Assembly: GCA_024278755.1 (NCBI GenBank)
Contig: JAJRSO010000046.1
Span: 24,194 to 88,193 of the forward strand
Direction of reading: 5' to 3'
Source: Calditrichota bacterium
Lineage (GTDB): Bacteria > Calditrichota > Calditrichia > Calditrichales > Calditrichaceae
Length of the DNA stretch: 64,000 nt
Made by a program: the position numbers and the translations under genes. Numbering within the stretch: position 1 is the first letter of the stretch; each line of letters begins with the position of its first letter. Positions 32,191 through 41,600 of the stretch are shown here, piece after piece. The notes under the pieces are model-generated. The model had not been told where the DNA came from, made no database searches, and saw nothing but the letters and a program-made list of their open reading frames with translations.

Positions 32191-33551
32191 TGGAATTCAA
32201 CCGCTTTCAAACACCGCAACCGGGTATCCCTCGTCCTTTTCATTTTCCGGATTTTGATCGTTTCTATCTCAGGAACGGTTTAGAAGTACTGCTTGCGGAA
32301 CGGCCGGATTTTCCATTGGTAAGTGTCAATTTATGTATAAAATCCTATCCCCTGGCCGATACGGAACATAAAGAAGGTACCGCTAATTTATTATGTGAAC
32401 TTTTTTCGGAAGGAACTAAAAAGCGGAACAGCGAGCAGATTGCAGAAGAACTGGAATTTACCGCTTCCCAGTTTTCGGCGCATACCGACTGGAATGCCAT
32501 TCATCTGGATATGAATACACTCAGCCGGAATCTTGATACAGCCATGGATGTGTTCTCGGATATGCTGCAAAATCCGATTTTCCCAGAGGCCGAACTCGAA
32601 CGAATCCGACAGGAAATTTTAACCGACCGTTTGCGCATTGTAGATAATCCGGCCAAATTAAATTCCGAACAGTTTATTCGTTTTCTGTACCACGGTATGC
32701 GCTATGCGCTGCCTATCGAAGGATCCAATACATCCATTCAGAATATCAGTCGGGCAGACATTCAAACTTTTTATAACCGGCATCTTGTTCCCGGAAATGC
32801 TGTTCTCATATTTGCCGGAAAAATAAACCGGGAAACCGCTGAAACAGTTAGTGAAAAATATTTCGCTTCATGGGAAGAAGGTCCGGTTCCTTCCCTTCCG
32901 GATTTAGATTTTCAGCAACCGCAAAAAACAAGAGTTCATCTTATTCATAAACCCGGTTCGTCTCAAACCGAATTGCGTATGGGACATCTTGGTATCGAAC
33001 GCAAAAATCCCGATTATTATGCCGTAACCCTGCTTAATGAGATTTTAGGCGGTTATTTTCTTTCGCGCATTAACATGAACCTGCGTGAAGAGCATGGTTA
33101 TACCTATGGTTCCGGTTCTGCTTTTAGTTACCGTCCGGGCATGGGACCGCTTCATATTTCCGCTGCCGTTCAGAGTGAACACACGGCACAGGCAGCGCTG
33201 GAAGTATTAAAAGAAATTTCTAAAATTCGTTCGGAGGAAATCAGTGAGAAAGAATTGCAGAATGCCCGTGGCCAGATAACGGGACTTTTCCCCATCGCCT
33301 TTGAAACAGCCGACCAGGTTGCTCTTGGTCTCTCGAACATTGTTTTATCTCAATTACCCGATGACTACTACAATACATATCGTAATAAGATTTCGGCCGT
33401 AACCCGCGAAGACATTTTAGAAAGCGCTCAAAAATACCTTCATCCGGATAAGATGTTAATTGTCGTTACGGGAGATCGAGCTATTATTGAAAAGGATTTA
33501 AAAGATACCTTTGATGTAACCGTTTATGATGTACAGGGCAACGAAATATAG
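32190..33551 (+). CDS. M16 peptidase homologue, non-catalytic subunit
   Basis: 453 residues with the same two-domain fold, but the zinc motif is lost: TANLLCELFSEGTKK stands where AHLFEHMMF is in the partner. The substrate-binding Arg/Tyr region (NLREEHGYTYGSGSAF) is kept. In mitochondrial MPP and bacterial heterodimeric M16 enzymes the partner lacking zinc helps hold substrate. The 1-bp overlap with the catalytic gene supports a heterodimer. Confidence 0.9.
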   Translation: MEFNRFQTPQPGIPRPFHFPDFDRFYLRNGLEVLLAERPDFPLVSVNLCIKSYPLADTEHKEGTANLLCELFSEGTKKRNSEQIAEELEFTASQFSAHTDWNAIHLDMNTLSRNLDTAMDVFSDMLQNPIFPEAELERIRQEILTDRLRIVDNPAKLNSEQFIRFLYHGMRYALPIEGSNTSIQNISRADIQTFYNRHLVPGNAVLIFAGKINRETAETVSEKYFASWEEGPVPSLPDLDFQQPQKTRVHLIHKPGSSQTELRMGHLGIERKNPDYYAVTLLNEILGGYFLSRINMNLREEHGYTYGSGSAFSYRPGMGPLHISAAVQSEHTAQAALEVLKEISKIRSEEISEKELQNARGQITGLFPIAFETADQVALGLSNIVLSQLPDDYYNTYRNKISAVTREDILESAQKYLHPDKMLIVVTGDRAIIEKDLKDTFDVTVYDVQGNEI

Positions 33552-33762
33552 AGAGTTAATCCTGATTTACAGAATTCGGATAGAGCTATAAAAAACAATT
33601 CTATGCATATAAGAATTTTCTAAGATATTTTTAAATCAGTGGTTTCTCGTTTATTGGCTTTGTTCTTACCTGCACAATTTATTAACCACTAAAACTACAA
33701 ATGCTATTTCTGTAAATCCTATAAATATAATCGGAGAATTCGCGTTTAAGGGTATGACTTAT

Positions 33763-33799
33763 ATAAAAAACAGACCGGATAAATACCCATCCGGTCTGT
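33763..33799 (-). terminator. Rho-independent terminator
   Basis: Perfect 11-bp stem ACAGACCGGAT / ATCCGGTCTGT with loop GGGTATTT, followed on the minus strand by TTTTTTAT. It lies 24 bp beyond the stop of the calcium-repeat protein gene. Confidence 0.9.
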
Positions 33800-33822
33800 T
33801 AGATTTAAAACGATCTGCACTG

Positions 33823-34296
33823 CTATTTTTGGCCGTTGCGTTTGCCGTTTCCTTTTGGGCCGTTTCCGTCGCAATCGCCGGTACCAAGTCCGGAACCGCT
33901 TCCGGCGCCTTTCATACCGTTACCCTGACCAAATTTATTCTGACGTCCGCTTCCATCCTGAGGACGCACATAATCCGGATCCTGTCCATTGGGGATGCCG
34001 TCGCCGTCCGCATCCAAAGCATTATCATTAATACCGTCACCATCGGCATCTACAAAACCTTTGGCGCCATTGCCATTGTGCATTTTCGCACCAACATAAT
34101 CCGGATCCTGTCCATTGGGGATACCGTCGCCGTCCGCATCTGGGGCGTTATCATTGTATCCGTCACCATTGGCGTCTACAAAGCCGATTCCGTTTCCGGC
34201 GCCGCCGGTTGTCTGCGCGAAAGAACTGGTGGAGAAAAATGCGACCAGAGCAAAGGCCATGGTCAGGGTCAGAGTGAGTTGAGTTAAACGCTTCAT
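33823..34296 (-). CDS. Small secreted EF-hand/thrombospondin-3-like repeat protein
   Basis: 157 residues. A signal peptide (LTLTMAFALVAFFSTSSFA) is followed by two 42-residue units with paired Asp-rich loops (DANGDGYNDN, DADGDGIPNGQDPDYV), typical calcium-binding DxDxDG loops. A Gly/Asn/Lys-rich tail then ends NGKRNGQK. No sorting domain is present. A calcium-binding extracellular or outer-surface role is inferred. GGAG lies before the ATG, and a strong terminator follows. Confidence 0.8.
   Translation of the reverse strand: MKRLTQLTLTLTMAFALVAFFSTSSFAQTTGGAGNGIGFVDANGDGYNDNAPDADGDGIPNGQDPDYVGAKMHNGNGAKGFVDADGDGINDNALDADGDGIPNGQDPDYVRPQDGSGRQNKFGQGNGMKGAGSGSGLGTGDCDGNGPKGNGKRNGQK
33969..34014 (-). 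repeat. 46-bp coding repeat, copy A
   Basis: Encodes the DGDGIPNGQDPDYV loop. Differs by one base from 34095-34140; offset 126 bp, i.e. one 42-residue unit. Confidence 0.85.
34095..34140 (-). repeat. 46-bp coding repeat, copy B
   Basis: Partner of 33969-34014 with a single mismatch; an in-frame duplication within the calcium-repeat gene. Confidence 0.85.
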
Positions 34297-34727
34297 TTTG
34301 CGTCTCCTTTTTGTTTGGTTAGTGGTTTAGTTGTTTTAACTTCACTTCGTACTATGTCAAAGGCTGTGCCAAACTTTATATACAACGTCTATCTAATTGT
34401 AAATAAAGGAGTAATAAAATATTCTTTAACCCTGAATTTTTAAGAATAAACGACGGGGCGGTCGTTAGTGAAAACCGGACGGGCGAAAAGTAGTAGTATA
34501 TAATAATTTTTATGGAAGGGTCTACTTGGAGATTTTTTGCTCCATGTCGGATCGGGCGGGCCCGGTTTTTTACAACTTCATCCCCGATAACCGGTGTAAA
34601 TTTCCGGCAATTTTTGATAAAAAATTACTCGCATAAAACGATATTGTACTAAATTTTTGCTTGCCAATAATTTTTAGGATTTGTAAACTGAAAAAAACCG
34701 TACAATAAAAAAACTTACAGGTGTAAA
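34297..34727. other. Divergent intergenic region
   Basis: About 430 bp between the EF-hand protein and the DprA-like gene. It holds a hairpin AACGAC-ggggcg-GTCGTT (34449-34466), a GGAG/CTCC hairpin near 34530, and AT-rich stretches suitable for two divergent promoters. I recognise no riboswitch, and no gene is supported. Confidence 0.45.
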
Positions 34728-35291
34728 ATGCCTCAGCCGTTAATTTTTGAAACTGTGGGCAATGTGGAATTACTCAGTCAGAAGAAACTTGCCGTTTTTT
34801 GTTCCCGCACAGTTCCGGAAACCATTAAGCCGGCTGCGGAAAGGCTGTTTAAAGCGTTGGTCCAAATACCGCTCTCTCTGGCCGGAGGCTGGCAGGCGCC
34901 GCTGGAAAAACAACTATTCAATACATTCGCATTAAATCCGCCAACGGGGCATTTTATCTATTATCTGGCTAAAGATATTAGTACATTCAGGGCAAATTTT
35001 CTTCAGGAATCGTTGCTAAAAGAAAAACGACTCTTGGTTATTGCGCCGCAACTTAAACAAAAACGGCCAACACAAAAGTTGGTGACAGCCAGAGATAGCC
35101 TTTTGTTTGAGCAGGTCTCACGGATTTTGTTTCTGTTTATCGAAGAAGCCGGGAGATTGGAGCAGTACTTAGCGGAGCTTAGTGTCCGCAAATATCAGTT
35201 GTATATTCTGGATCATCCGTTAAATAAAAAATTTATTGGCGACGATATTGTTCCTCTGAATCATGAGAACGCCATTACTCTGCTTTCTTAA
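34728..35291 (+). CDS. DprA/Smf-like SLOG-domain protein
   Basis: 187 residues. The Rossmann-type core KKLAVFCSRTVPETI ... PLSLAGGWQAPLEKQLF ... KRLLVIAPQ follows the DNA-processing-protein/SLOG pattern (a basic SR start, then GG..xPxE). It lacks the N-terminal SAM and C-terminal winged-helix domains of true DprA (about 280-370 residues). Short DprA-like proteins of this kind are widespread and mostly uncharacterised; nucleotide or nucleic-acid binding is the safest guess. Its 3' end overlaps the convergent glycosyltransferase gene by 17 bp. Confidence 0.65.
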   Translation: MPQPLIFETVGNVELLSQKKLAVFCSRTVPETIKPAAERLFKALVQIPLSLAGGWQAPLEKQLFNTFALNPPTGHFIYYLAKDISTFRANFLQESLLKEKRLLVIAPQLKQKRPTQKLVTARDSLLFEQVSRILFLFIEEAGRLEQYLAELSVRKYQLYILDHPLNKKFIGDDIVPLNHENAITLLS

Positions 35292-36558
35292 AATCCTCAA
35301 TCGCCTGTTCAAACACTTCCATAAATTGCTGTGCCTGAGATTCCCTGCTAAAGCGATCAATCTTTATAAACCCAAAATCCGGTATTTTCTCTACCCATCT
35401 CCGCAGGAGAGCATAAATATGTTCGGTATTCGACGAATTAATTACAATGCCGGAATCGGTCTCGCGAATTAATTCTGCCGCTTCCCCCTGTTCCGGAACG
35501 AGCGCCAAAATCGGTTTTTGCAAACGCAGATATTCATACACCTTACCGGCAACAATATATTTACTGTCTTTAAATTGATCGTCGTGAAGCAATAAAAATA
35601 CATCCATTGCTTTTAAAATACGCAATGCTTCCTTATGGGGCTGGTAACCCCACAATTTAATACTATTTTGTATCCCGTATTTTTTTGCCGCTTTTTCCAG
35701 GTTGATTAGCGATTTTCCCACATGATGAAAAACTATTTTTTTTGTAACATTCTCGGGATGCCTGTTTATTCTTGCGATAATTTTAAAGAGAAGCTCCGGA
35801 TTATTCACAGCAGAATGAATGGTACCCGAATATCCGATGTGCAGACAGTTTTTTTCCAGTGGCGGCGGATCGGATGGTACAAAATCTTCCTCGTCAAATC
35901 CATTGGGAATAAAACGCCAGTTTTCCATCTTAAAATCCGGAACGTTTTGCCGGTAGAAATTTAACAGAAGCGCATAAGCACTAACGCCATAGCGTACGGT
36001 TCCAATTGATTTTAGCTCTATCTCCCTGTTCTTTTGTTTATGCCAGCGGGTCGGGTGTATTTTATAGGGATGAAGCGACCAGGGATCGCGTAAATCAAGA
36101 ATCAACGGACAATTAAGCTGCGGCTGTAATTGCGCTGCCAACAGGGCCAGAGAATAGGGCGGTGCAGAAACAAGCACACAATCGTAACGCTTTTGTTTCA
36201 GTTCTTTTAAGATGGTTTCTTTTGCAGGGGCAATCCAGCTTCTCCGTACATCAGGAATTGCAAACAAGGCGCCAAACCAGCGTTTTATATAGGAAGCATC
36301 CTTAAAAAAAGGTAATTTAAATAACCCGCTTTTCCCGCCCGGTAGCTGTGCCGGCAGGCGCATTATTTTTACTGTGTTGGGAAGTTCTTCTAGAAGGGAA
36401 GGATCACGCGGCTGGAAACGGCTGTTTTCATCGGCGGTCACAACGGTAAAGCGCCAGTTTTTTCGTCCCAGGTATTTTATCAGTTTCACAATACGTTGAA
36501 CGCCTGCGCCGCCGGTGGGTGGAAAATAGTAGGCGGTTATCAAACACCTTTTATCCAC
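35275..36558 (-). CDS. Glycosyltransferase, GT4 family
   Basis: 427 residues with a GT-B fold. The N-terminal glycine-rich loop AYYFPPTGGAGVQRIVKLIKYL, the acceptor domain, then GYSGTIHSAVNNPELLF, the donor-site region LWGYQPHKEALRILKAMDVFLLL and KVYEYLRLQKPILAL lie in the expected order. It transfers a sugar to a cell-surface glycan or lipid; the sugar is unknown. It overlaps the upstream deoxynucleoside kinase by 19 bp, so the pair is co-translated although functionally unrelated. Confidence 0.88.
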   Translation of the reverse strand: MDKRCLITAYYFPPTGGAGVQRIVKLIKYLGRKNWRFTVVTADENSRFQPRDPSLLEELPNTVKIMRLPAQLPGGKSGLFKLPFFKDASYIKRWFGALFAIPDVRRSWIAPAKETILKELKQKRYDCVLVSAPPYSLALLAAQLQPQLNCPLILDLRDPWSLHPYKIHPTRWHKQKNREIELKSIGTVRYGVSAYALLLNFYRQNVPDFKMENWRFIPNGFDEEDFVPSDPPPLEKNCLHIGYSGTIHSAVNNPELLFKIIARINRHPENVTKKIVFHHVGKSLINLEKAAKKYGIQNSIKLWGYQPHKEALRILKAMDVFLLLHDDQFKDSKYIVAGKVYEYLRLQKPILALVPEQGEAAELIRETDSGIVINSSNTEHIYALLRRWVEKIPDFGFIKIDRFSRESQAQQFMEVFEQAIEDFKKAE

Positions 36559-37187
36559 GTCTGGCTTTCTAATTCTTTAATGGAATGGTATAAAATGTTA
36601 AAATCTTCTTCGTTGTGTTCAAAATCGCGTTGATTCATGTCAAAAACAATAACCTTAAAATTATCTTTTTTAGCCCGTTCTATCCAGGCCTCATAGGCCT
36701 CATTTAATTCGGCCAGATAATCGGGATCGATTGTTTTTTCGTATTCTCGTCCCCGTTTTTGAATATGCTTCAGTAAATTATCAACGGTGGAACGCAAATA
36801 AATTATCAAATCCGGTTTACGCAGATAGCTCACCATAACTGCAAACAAATCCTGATAATTCTGATAATCCACGTCCGTCATATTACCATTTTTATGCAGG
36901 GTATAGGCAAATATTTCCACATCTTCATAAATACTACGATCCTGTATACAGGAGTCGGGCCAGTCTGTAATTTGTTTTTGATCAATAAAACGGTTAGAAA
37001 GGAAAAAGACCTGAAGATGAAAACTCCAGCGTTTCATATCTCCGTAAAAATCAGACAAATATGGATTATCCAACACACGTTCATAAAAGGTTTTCCATCC
37101 CAGACGTTCTCCGAGCATACGGGTTAGCGTTGTTTTGCCAACGCCAATATTGCCTGCAACTGCGATATATAGTTTATTTTTTTTCAT
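36540..37187 (-). CDS. Deoxynucleoside kinase
   Basis: 215 residues. P-loop GNIGVGKTTL (12-21), a lid/base-recognition region FLSNRFIDQKQI, the DRS motif QDRSIYEDVEIF and LRSTVDNLLKHIQKRGREYE match the dNK/dGK/dAK family (about 200-220 residues). It phosphorylates deoxynucleosides for salvage. The exact base preference is not readable here. It lies 32 bp after the beta-helix/TonB gene. Confidence 0.88.
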   Translation of the reverse strand: MKKNKLYIAVAGNIGVGKTTLTRMLGERLGWKTFYERVLDNPYLSDFYGDMKRWSFHLQVFFLSNRFIDQKQITDWPDSCIQDRSIYEDVEIFAYTLHKNGNMTDVDYQNYQDLFAVMVSYLRKPDLIIYLRSTVDNLLKHIQKRGREYEKTIDPDYLAELNEAYEAWIERAKKDNFKVIVFDMNQRDFEHNEEDFNILYHSIKELESQTWIKGV

Positions 37188-37219
37188 GCATTTTCCGTTT
37201 TAGTATAAAATAGCGGCGG

Positions 37220-38644
37220 TTAAAACTCAAAGAACAGGCTCGTTTCAAAGCGTACGGGATTTCCTTTTATGGTTCCCGGTTTAAACGTAAATTTTAGGGC
37301 GGCCTGCCGTGCCAGATCATCATAATACGCATTCAGACCACGTAACACATTGGCGCTTTCGATACGTCCCATTCGGTCCACCACCACACGTATGATAATT
37401 TTTCCGCGCATCTTCAGTCCTCTCTGACGATCGCCGATTATCGGACGTACTTTTTTAAGAACCATCGGGCGCTCATCTAAAAAGGCATCGAGAAAGACCT
37501 GTTTGTAATTAACAGACACTTCTTTCTTTTTTTCTTCCGCCGCTTTAACAGCGGGATCGTTTATTACAATTTTACTGGCGACAATCGGTTTCGCATCGGG
37601 TATAACCGGTTTTAATGTTACTTCACTATTGGCCGTAGCCTGCAAAGAATCCTGCCGACTTGCCTCGGAGCCGGCTCCCTGATCGGTTCCGGATGTATTA
37701 TTTTGCGCCGGTGACAGTTGATCTTTTGTCGCCTGACTTAAAATAATTTTTTTCTCCAGATCGATCCCGCCGCCTAAAACAGGAAGGATGTCCACTCGTT
37801 TGTATTTATTATCATCTTCAAAATCGGAAATATTTTTTTTTATCTCGGCAATGTTTTTTGTACCCCACGAAGCATTTTCGGCAATTATATCCTGAGAAGA
37901 GTGGTTTTGAACATCGAACGTATAATTATCAAAAAAACCGTTGCGGCCGATATTGTAATCCGGACCACGCTGTAGATTACCTAAATTCGGCTTGGCGGTT
38001 CCAAAACTAATTAGGCCGATATTATTTTTTGTTGTCATGTTATCGGTTAAAACAGGCCGCGCTCCGGTATTGCAAACAATGCCGGCATACCCGTTTTCTG
38101 AAATAATATTCCCAATTAATTTTGGCTTTGCGCCCAATTCAATTTGCAACCCGCTGTGGTAGTTAAACTGTATTTGTGAATTATTGATTTGCGGATTACA
38201 CCTTTTAATCGTAATTCCGTTATAAGCATATTCCACAACGGCATATTCGATAATTGATGTTCGTTTGGGATTACCGATTAAAATACCATACCAATCCTGC
38301 ATCCGCGGTTCTTTTTCATAAGATGAAAACCATATTTTATTATTAATTGTGCCTTTTGCGGAAAGCATTCCTTTAATGATAAGTTCCGAACGGGTTTTAT
38401 CACGGCCCGAGCGCATTTTATCTGTTTTTGCCTTAAACAGTATCCGCGTTCCCGGTAAAATTACCAAACGGCCGGACGGGGCTACAGTGATATCCCCTTC
38501 CACCACAATCGTTCCGTGCCAGGTTTCATTCTCGGTAATTATTTTACCCGGAATAACCGCGGTTTGTGCAAATAGCGGCGATAAATGCAGCAATAGCGCA
38601 ATCATAAGTATTGGTATGAAGCATGTTCTCATCATCGATACCAA
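37220..38644 (-). CDS. Beta-helix protein fused to a TonB C-terminal domain
   Basis: 474 residues. A signal-like hydrophobic segment (PILMIALLLHLSPLFA, to about 27) is followed by a right-handed beta-helix (about 35-260: GDITVAPSGRLVILPGTRI, NNSQIQFNYHSGLQIE). A Ser/Thr/Gln-rich linker (about 290-375) leads to a TonB-C domain (about 385-474: GKIIIRVVVDRMGRIESANVLRG ... ALKFTFKPGT). An energy-transducing TonB normally has an uncleaved N-terminal anchor and a Pro-rich spacer, so this layout is unusual. It could be a periplasmic or outer-membrane binding protein that recognises receptors. It follows the CheA gene by 23 bp. Confidence 0.85.
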   Translation of the reverse strand: MVSMMRTCFIPILMIALLLHLSPLFAQTAVIPGKIITENETWHGTIVVEGDITVAPSGRLVILPGTRILFKAKTDKMRSGRDKTRSELIIKGMLSAKGTINNKIWFSSYEKEPRMQDWYGILIGNPKRTSIIEYAVVEYAYNGITIKRCNPQINNSQIQFNYHSGLQIELGAKPKLIGNIISENGYAGIVCNTGARPVLTDNMTTKNNIGLISFGTAKPNLGNLQRGPDYNIGRNGFFDNYTFDVQNHSSQDIIAENASWGTKNIAEIKKNISDFEDDNKYKRVDILPVLGGGIDLEKKIILSQATKDQLSPAQNNTSGTDQGAGSEASRQDSLQATANSEVTLKPVIPDAKPIVASKIVINDPAVKAAEEKKKEVSVNYKQVFLDAFLDERPMVLKKVRPIIGDRQRGLKMRGKIIIRVVVDRMGRIESANVLRGLNAYYDDLARQAALKFTFKPGTIKGNPVRFETSLFFEF

Positions 38645-38667
38645 AATAAATGTAAAGGAGTAAAAGG

Positions 38668-41600
38668 TTAAACTTCAATAAAGTCGCTGATCACTTTAAT
38701 TAAATCGCCTTCTTTAAAAGGCTTACCGATAAACGAATTGGCGCCCAGCTTTGTTCCCTTTTCGCGCTGCGCTTTTCCGGTTCTTCCTGTTAAAATAACA
38801 ATGGGAAGCCCGGCCATTTCCGGACGTTTTCGTGTTTGTTCTATCAATTTAAAACCGTCCATCACCGGCATTTCCAAATCGGTAATCATTAAATCCGGCA
38901 ACTCTTTTTCAAGTAATTCCAGGGCTTCTTTTCCGTCTTTGGCTTTAATTGTAATAAAACCCTGTTTTTCCAGCACCGAACTTACAAAACTGCGCACACT
39001 GTTGGAATCATCAACTATTAAAATACGGGGTTTCCTGTCCGTAATATTTTTTTTGGATAACGGATTATCCATTTTCGCCGCTTCATTTTTTGTTTGCAAT
39101 TCCATTTTATCAGCGGCCGGTTTAGTTTTAACTCTGGAAATCCATGAACGGGATTCCCGTATACTACCAAAGAACTGATGTTCAACCATGCGAATCACAG
39201 CGGCATAATCCAAAATCAGAGCAACCTCGCCATCGCCAAGAATAGTGCCTCCGGCAATAAACTCTACGTTTTGCAACGAACTGCCGAGTGATTTGATTAC
39301 AATCTCCTGACGACCGGTAATTTTGCCGATTCCCAACGCTACGCTGATACCGGCGTCATGCAAAATGAGCATCTGAATCTTTTCTTTTTTTTCCGTTTCC
39401 TTTTCCGGAAAATTCAAAATTTCGTCTACGGTTATAAAAGGCAAAAGCTTTCCATGGGCCTGAATGTAGCGTCGCGTATCATCCACTAAAATTTCTTTTG
39501 AATCCAGTTCCATTGATTCCTGAACGGCGACCATCGGAATGGCAATACTGTGCCCGTGCATCCGGGTCATCAGCGCCTGTGAAATAATGAGCGTCAGCGG
39601 AACACGAATACTAAAGGTTGTGCCTACATTCTTCTCTGTCCATATCCGGATTACGCCTTTTAATTTTTGAATATGATTGGCGACGACATCCAGTCCAACG
39701 CCGCGTCCGGAAGTTTCGGTTGTTTTTTCACGCGTCGAAAACTCGGAATAAAAAATAAAATCCAGTATTTCCGTTTCGCTTAATTTTTTAACTTTTTCTT
39801 TGGAAATCAGTCCGCGCTGTACCGCTTTCTTTTTAACTTTCGCCAAATCTATCCCGCGCCCATCGTCGCTAACATCAATTATCACCTGGCTTTTTTCCTG
39901 ACGCGCGCGAAGACTGATTTTTCCCGTTTTGGGTTTATTTATTTTTTTTCGCTGTTCACCCGTTTCAATTCCGTGATCGACGGCATTTCGCAGGATATGC
40001 ATAATGGGATCTGCCAGCGCTTCCACTACGGCTCTATCCATTTCCGTGTTATTGCCTTCTACACTAACCGTAACTAGTTTGCCCTGAGCACGGGCCAAAT
40101 CCCGAATCGGACGGGGAAAACGGTCAAACAAATATTCCACCGGAACCATACGTACGCGAAGGATATCTTTATGTAATGTTTTACTTAAATTCGAAATTTG
40201 CTGGATATTTTTTTCGAAACCGTGGGACAGTTTATTTAATTGCGTCGATACGGAATCAATGGCCTGCGTTACCTTTTTAAAATCTTTGCTTATATTTTTA
40301 TAAGTGCGGACATCTTCATTTTTCTCAAATTCATTTTCATCGGCTTCATCCGTCTCAAAGCCATCGTCTTCGGCTAAATCTTCCAAGTAATTCTGTGCCT
40401 GATGAATTTGTTTTTTACCGTCTTCTATACTGCTAACCAACTCTTTAAGATTATCAAAATTGGAAGAAAGTTCCGTACGGTTGACCAACAGCTCGGTTGC
40501 CATATTCACCAGTTTATCCAGATAATCGGTGTTAATTTTAATAACATTGTCATCTTTTTTATGCCTTCCGGGCCCCGGCTTAATTTCGGGACCGGGTTCC
40601 GTAGTTGACGGCATGGCAGAAGATTCAACGTCAAAATTCTGAAAATAAAAGAGTTTGTTATCTATTTCTGCAGCCCGGGAAGTATATTGCTCCGCAACCT
40701 CTCCCTTACCCTCGGCAACCGAATGAATCATTTCCTGAATCAGATCCAACGCGGCAAATACGGGTGGTAACATTTCCAGCTTTACTTCTCCGTTTTGCTC
40801 TTTATAGACCTGAAAATAATCTTCCAGCTTATGGGTAAGTTCACCGATTTTACTGTAGGCTACCATCAACGCACTGCCTTTAAGTGTGTGCAGGTTACGC
40901 AGAATTTCGGTAAGCAAGGTTGCACTCTCCGGCATACGCTCCAGTTCCAATAAATCACGGTTTAGCGCATCAATTAATTCACCGGCCTCTCCAATGAAAA
41001 TATTACGCATATATTCCGAATCGGGAGCGCCCCTCTCCGCACTTTTTTCCTCAGACGGGAACTCCGCCTTTTGGGCGCTGATATCCAACTGATTAACCGC
41101 ACCGGCCAATTCGGAAGCCGTAATCTTTTCGCCGTTCCGTAAACGGCGGATGATTTCTACCGCTTCGGTAATGGAATCCTGCAGCGCCAGCGAGTTTTCT
41201 ATTTCATTATTTTTTATGGCCTCGCAAATTTCCTCGAGGCCGGCCGTCATCTGAGAGATTTCGCGGAAACTCAGCATCTTAGCTGCAGAGCGCAGTGAAT
41301 GGGCGGCATACTCTAAATCGTTTAGCGCCTGCATGTCCGCAAGATTCTCTTTTAATTTGGCATTACTTTCCACCAGAACCGAAATAAAATTTTCAGACTC
41401 TTCCCGAAAAATATCTAGTAATTCTTCGTCAAAATCTTCCCCGTCAGCAAACAGAGGTTTCTCTTCGGCGCTTTCAGCCGCTGTTTCTTCCTGCAGCTCT
41501 TCTTCCACGGCCTCTTCCACAATAAGGCTGTTCAGTAATTTATCAATCTTCATTTCTACTTCGCCGGTATCTGCCTCCCGACCGTGAACTAATTGTTCCA

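Noticed and set aside
33754..34287. Long plus-strand open frame opposite the EF-hand-like gene
   Set aside because: It mirrors the repeated DGDG-coding sequence, has no ribosome site, and runs across the terminator of the minus-strand gene, which has a clear signal peptide and repeats.
34540..34575. GC-rich GGGCGGGCCCGG stretch followed by T run as a terminator
   Set aside because: The only stem leaves a two-base loop, so a stable hairpin is not possible.
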